A stretch of 7,767 nt of DNA from Candidatus Micrarchaeum sp. (lineage in GTDB: Archaea > SpSt-1190 > DYHY01), in contig DYHY01000034.1 of the NCBI GenBank assembly GCA_020723935.1, positions 1 through 7,767 of the forward strand, written 5' to 3'. Below the pieces are notes generated by a model. That model was given only the letters and a program-made list of their open reading frames with translations. It searched no databases and had not been told where the DNA came from. The position numbers and the translations under genes were made by a program. Shown here one piece after another: positions 5,610 to 7,767 of this stretch (the first letter of the stretch is position 1; the number at the start of each line of letters is the position of its first letter).

Positions 5610-6449
5610 ATGGCGACAAGGAGGTCCGCAGTTGCCGGCGCGTTCTATCCGGGGAAGAAGGAGGATCTCTCCGACGCCCTCAACGCCTGCTTCTCCAACA
5701 AGGAGTTCGGGCCGGGAGGCGCCAACGAGAAGGCGGACTCTCTCATCGGGGGCCTCGTCCCCCACGCGGGGTTCGCCTATTCCGGGCCGTGCGCCGCCAA
5801 GTTCTACTCTCTCGTCCCGGTCGAGCGGATAAGGACGGTCGTCTTGCTGGGTCCCAACCACACTGGCCTCGGAGCGCCCGTCTCGATCTCCCCTTCTGAC
5901 AACTGGGAGACTCCATTAGGGAAGGTCCCGGTGGACGGCGCCCTGCGCGAGCGCCTCTCCGATTCGTCCAAGATCTTCCGCGTGGAAGCCGGCGCGCACG
6001 TGCAGGAGCATTCCCTGGAAGTGCAGCTCCCCTTCCTTCAGCGCGTCTTCGGCGACGCAGACTTCTCTGTCCTCCCGCTGATAATCTGGGAGGATTCCCT
6101 CGAGACGTGCCGGGCGGTGGGCGAGGCGCTTGCGAAGTCGGTCGCGCGCAAGAGGACGCTCATCATCGCGAGCAGCGACCTCAACCACTACGCCCCGCAG
6201 GGCGAGACGATCGTGATGGACAAGCTAGCGATAGATTCGCTGCTTTCCCTTTCCCCCGAGCGGCTCTATGAGACGGTGAAGCGCAACAGGATCTCGATGT
6301 GCGGGATCCTCCCCGCGACGGCCGCCCTCTTCGCAATGGAGGCGCTGGGCGCGGGGAAGGCGAGGCTCCTTGGCCACTACACTTCCGGGGATATCTCGGG
6401 AGAGAGCTCGCGCGGCGTCGTGGGATATGCGAGCGTCGCCTTCTCCTGA
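5610..6449 (+). CDS. MEMO1-family protein (AmmeMemoRadiSam protein B type)
   Basis: The 279-residue product matches the MEMO family along its length. It opens with the family signature (RRSAVAGAFYPGKKEDL), followed by GGLVPHAGFAYSG at 47-59, GPNHTG at 81-86, the TPLGKVPVD turn at 101-109, QEHSLEVQLPFLQ at 132-144, SSDLNHY at 188-194 and MCGILPA at 230-236. The metal-site residues of this fold, which is related to class III extradiol dioxygenases (LigB), are all present: His52, His84, Asp190, His193 and Cys231, corresponding to the His/His/Asp/His/Cys set of human MEMO1. The biochemical role in archaea is unsettled; members often sit near AMMECR1, radical SAM or mevalonate genes, none of which is seen here. 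The ATG at 5610 is preferred over a TTG at 5586, because homologues start just before the AVAG.FYP motif and the TATA spacing fits. Confidence 0.93.
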   Translation: MATRRSAVAGAFYPGKKEDLSDALNACFSNKEFGPGGANEKADSLIGGLVPHAGFAYSGPCAAKFYSLVPVERIRTVVLLGPNHTGLGAPVSISPSDNWETPLGKVPVDGALRERLSDSSKIFRVEAGAHVQEHSLEVQLPFLQRVFGDADFSVLPLIIWEDSLETCRAVGEALAKSVARKRTLIIASSDLNHYAPQGETIVMDKLAIDSLLSLSPERLYETVKRNRISMCGILPATAALFAMEALGAGKARLLGHYTSGDISGESSRGVVGYASVAFS

Positions 6450-6450
6450 C

Positions 6451-6642
6451 TTAGCTCGCCGGGAAAAGCCTGGGCTTGACAACGAAGAACCAGAGGAACG
6501 AGACTAGGAGGAACAGGCCTATCATGAGGAAGAGGTTCTTCCTGAAAGCCTCGCTCGAATATTCGGTCGCCGACTCGCCCGCCGCGGGGGGCACTTCCAT
6601 CTGCGCGGGCCCCGCGCTTCCGCTGCCGCCGCCAATGTCCAT
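6451..6642 (-). CDS. Small single-span membrane protein, unknown
   Basis: From the ATG at 6642 the product has 63 residues: a Gly/Ser/Pro-rich, weakly acidic N-terminal part, a Lys/Arg pair (FRKN) and one strong hydrophobic helix (about LFLMIGLFLLVSFLWFFVV) followed by a short basic tail (KPRLFPAS). A longer form from the ATG at 6660 adds six residues. I prefer 6642 because the minus-strand TATA box (6668-6673) is about 28 bases from it but only 10 from 6660. It ends one base from the MEMO stop, tail to tail. The layout (flexible N-terminus, C-terminal helix) resembles tail-anchored proteins such as Sec61-beta/SecG, but I see no conserved Sec motif and do not claim it. Confidence 0.65.
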   Translation of the reverse strand: MDIGGGSGSAGPAQMEVPPAAGESATEYSSEAFRKNLFLMIGLFLLVSFLWFFVVKPRLFPAS

Positions 6643-6667
6643 GTCCCTCAGGACGGGCATTGCGCGG

Positions 6668-6673
6668 ATTTAA
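6668..6673 (-). promoter_or_regulatory. TATA-like box of the small membrane protein gene
   Basis: The minus strand reads ttaaat, centred about 28 bases before the ATG at 6642, consistent with a leaderless mRNA and a shorter protein than the longest frame gives. Confidence 0.5.
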
Positions 6674-6712
6674 GCGTTTTTCCGGCGGGCGCGGCCCCTG
6701 GAGCGCAAAAGG

Positions 6713-6718
6713 ATTTAA
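6713..6718 (+). promoter_or_regulatory. TATA-like box of the GNAT-like/metalloprotease pair
   Basis: The sequence atttaa is centred about 31 bases before the ATG at 6747, giving a leader of a few bases at most. It faces away from the box at 6668-6673, so the 6661-6746 gap is a divergent promoter region. Confidence 0.5.
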
Positions 6719-6746
6719 GAGGAAACCATTTTCAAATGGATAATAG

Positions 6747-7247
6747 ATGGGAAGGGGGATGGGAAAGGACCCGATACGCAAGGCGACGGCAGGCGACCTC
6801 GAAGCGGTTTTTGGGCTCAACTTGCAGCTCAAGCTGGAGATCCTACAATCCTACTGGTCATCCAGGGAATAGATCGCCGAAGAAATAGGCGCCGGGCGCT
6901 ACTACGTCCAGGCGAGGAGCGCGGTCTTGTTCAAGGACGGCCTGCGCACAAGGTCTGGCGAGGGCTGGCCCGACGGCGCTCCGGCCGCGCCGGTCCCCGA
7001 GAAGGCGATGTCCAGCCACAGGCTGGGCGACAGCCCTGAGGAGATAGCCGATCCGAGGAACTCGGGCATCTGCGGGCACCCGTTCATATCCGACGCCCTG
7101 CCTTCCGACAAGGGCGCGCTACTCCCTGAGGGCACCGCCTGCGCGACGATAATCGATTCGGCCTCCGGCACGATGCGCGTCTACAAGGGGACGCCTTGCG
7201 TGGCCCTCAGGGAGAACCGGTTCACGGAGGTGGCCGTGCCTAGATGA
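6747..7247 (+). pseudogene. GNAT-like N-terminus with in-frame TAG; C-terminal half unrecognised
   Basis: From the ATG at 6747 the frame encodes KDPIRKATAGDLEAVFGLNL, resembling the first strand and helix of GNAT N-acetyltransferases. It continues to SYWSSRE and then a TAG at 6870-6872. The same frame stays open after it (IAEEIGAGRYYVQARS, still GNAT-like) to a TGA at 7245-7247, 166 codons in all counting the TAG. Codon use on both sides looks like that of the neighbours, so this was one gene; TGG to TAG is a simple explanation but not proven. After about residue 65 the acetyl-CoA-binding motif (R/Q-x-x-G-x-G/A) is not visible and the sequence is unrecognised, so the gene could be a chimera or a diverged member. 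A separate downstream gene starting at TTG 6927 (106 residues) is an alternative. The end overlaps the next gene by ATGA. Confidence 0.55.
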
Positions 7248-7759
7248 GGCTCTCCTCGGACGAGGAGCGCGTCCTCCTCGACTATTCGGCGGCGGAATCC
7301 AAGGAGGAGAAGCTCGCCCTCGAGCCGCAGGTGAAGGGCGTGATCCAGGCGAGGCTGATAGTCCCCAACTTCGGCCGCGAGTTCCCCTTCGTCTTCGACG
7401 AGCACGCGGGCCTCTCGGTCGTCTGCTTCGACAGGGAAAGCTTCGAGATCATCCACAGCCGCGAGGGCCTTGAGCGCGGTCTTTCGGAAGCGGAGATGGA
7501 GGAAGAGGAGCGCGCCAAGTTGGGTGACAAAGGGTATTTCCTCCCCTACGGCTTCTCCGCAAACCAGTACGACGGGGGCTCGACAATAGTCTCGCGCCAC
7601 ATAGCGCTTGGCGAGCTCGTCGAGACCCTGCTCCACGAGTCCCAGCACGAGTTCGCCTTCAAGGAGACGCTCACGCACGCCCACTACGAGGATCCTGCGA
7701 CCCCGGAGGCGTGGCAGCGTGGAGGAGACGACCTGGACGCAGAACCACTCAGTCGTTAA
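7244..7759 (+). CDS. Putative HExxH zinc metalloprotease, possibly frameshifted at its 3' end
   Basis: The ATG overlaps the previous stop (ATGA), implying coupled translation. The 171-residue frame has an acidic helical N-terminus, a beta-like section (VIQARLIVPNFGREFPFVFD, 33-52), a charged helix (80-92) and a helix carrying HESQH (His131, Glu132, His135), the zinc-binding HExxH motif, within LVETLLHESQHEFAF. This suggests a cytosolic zincin-type protease; I see no signal peptide. The frame ends with a low-complexity tail (RGGDDLDAEPLSR), while from 7719 another frame reads VEETTWTQNHSVVNTL and stays open to the window edge. A one-base shift near 7718 would join the two and supply a Glu about 25 residues after the second His, a possible third zinc ligand. 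The family is not recognised. Confidence 0.65.
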   Translation: MRLSSDEERVLLDYSAAESKEEKLALEPQVKGVIQARLIVPNFGREFPFVFDEHAGLSVVCFDRESFEIIHSREGLERGLSEAEMEEEERAKLGDKGYFLPYGFSANQYDGGSTIVSRHIALGELVETLLHESQHEFAFKETLTHAHYEDPATPEAWQRGGDDLDAEPLSR

Positions 7760-7767
7760 CACCCTAT
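7719..7767 (+). other. Open frame running off the window: continuation of the HExxH gene or start of a new gene
   Basis: A GTG at 7719-7721 begins a frame (VEETTWTQNHSVVNTL) that is open to the last base. It could be the next gene, overlapping the HExxH gene by 41 bases, or that gene's true C-terminus after a frameshift. I lean to the second because the peptide continues the preceding helix (PEAWQ) well. Confidence 0.4.

Noticed and set aside
6451-6642. Small membrane protein as Sec61-beta/SecG
   Set aside because: The topology fits, but the conserved residues before the helix are not seen.
6870-6872. TAG as pyrrolysine
   Set aside because: Pyrrolysine is mainly found in methylamine methyltransferases and their relatives. 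The context is GNAT-like and no supporting genes are visible.
7181-7762. Minus-strand frame of 193 codons opposite the HExxH gene
   Set aside because: It has no recognisable motif; its Leu/Glu/Val/Arg-rich composition is that expected from the complement of the coupled plus-strand genes.
1-7767. tRNA or rRNA genes, CRISPR arrays, insertion sequences
   Set aside because: I saw no cloverleaf-like conserved motifs, no regularly spaced short repeats, and no transposase or terminal inverted repeats.

Overview
The window looks like compact, GC-rich archaeal DNA. Several genes have an archaeal TATA-like box (cores such as ttaaatat, atttaa, attaatatt) centred about 27 bases before the chosen ATG, as expected for leaderless mRNAs. 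Two other genes have a TATA box followed by a short leader with a GGTGA or GGAGG ribosome binding site. One gene is a MEMO1-family protein of the archaeal type. Lineage is inference only: an uncultivated small-genome archaeon (for example a DPANN group) would fit, but nothing here proves it.

Left part (1-4100). The 3' end of an unrecognised plus-strand gene (3-431) meets a block of four minus-strand genes. In transcription order these are three paralogous secreted or anchored cysteine proteins (4100-3572, 3525-2881, 2763-2134) and a lipoprotein with a C-terminal lytic transglycosylase (SLT) domain (2102-453). The second and third cysteine genes arose by a tandem duplication still visible as a direct repeat of about 375 bases. 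The first cysteine gene carries an in-frame TGA and a frameshift. The second carries a frameshift at a run of eight C (G on the coding strand) and lacks an in-frame start at its expected position. The third is intact. Shared cysteines and a common C-terminal signature (KGY..C[DE]G[EK]) define the family, which I do not recognise.

Middle part (4101-6746). A divergent promoter region separates the surface block from a plus-strand pair: a class I SAM methyltransferase and, overlapping its stop codon, a protein with hydrophobic helices and a His/Asp-rich metal-binding tail. Next is a MEMO1-family protein with its own promoter and all expected metal-site residues. A small single-span membrane protein lies tail to tail with it on the minus strand.

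Right part (6661-7767). A divergent promoter drives a plus-strand pair joined by an ATGA overlap. The first gene has a GNAT-like N-terminus interrupted by an in-frame TAG. The second is an HExxH putative metalloprotease whose 3' end may be frameshifted, because another frame gives a more plausible continuation past the window edge.

The main point of interest is the surface block: a murein-hydrolase-like lipoprotein in an apparently archaeal genome, next to an expanding and partly broken family of cysteine-stapled exported proteins. Disruptions cluster in the accessory genes, while the other long genes (SLT, methyltransferase, His-tail protein, MEMO) are clean. This favours real decay or phase-variation-like change over uniform assembly error, but read-level data would be needed to decide.
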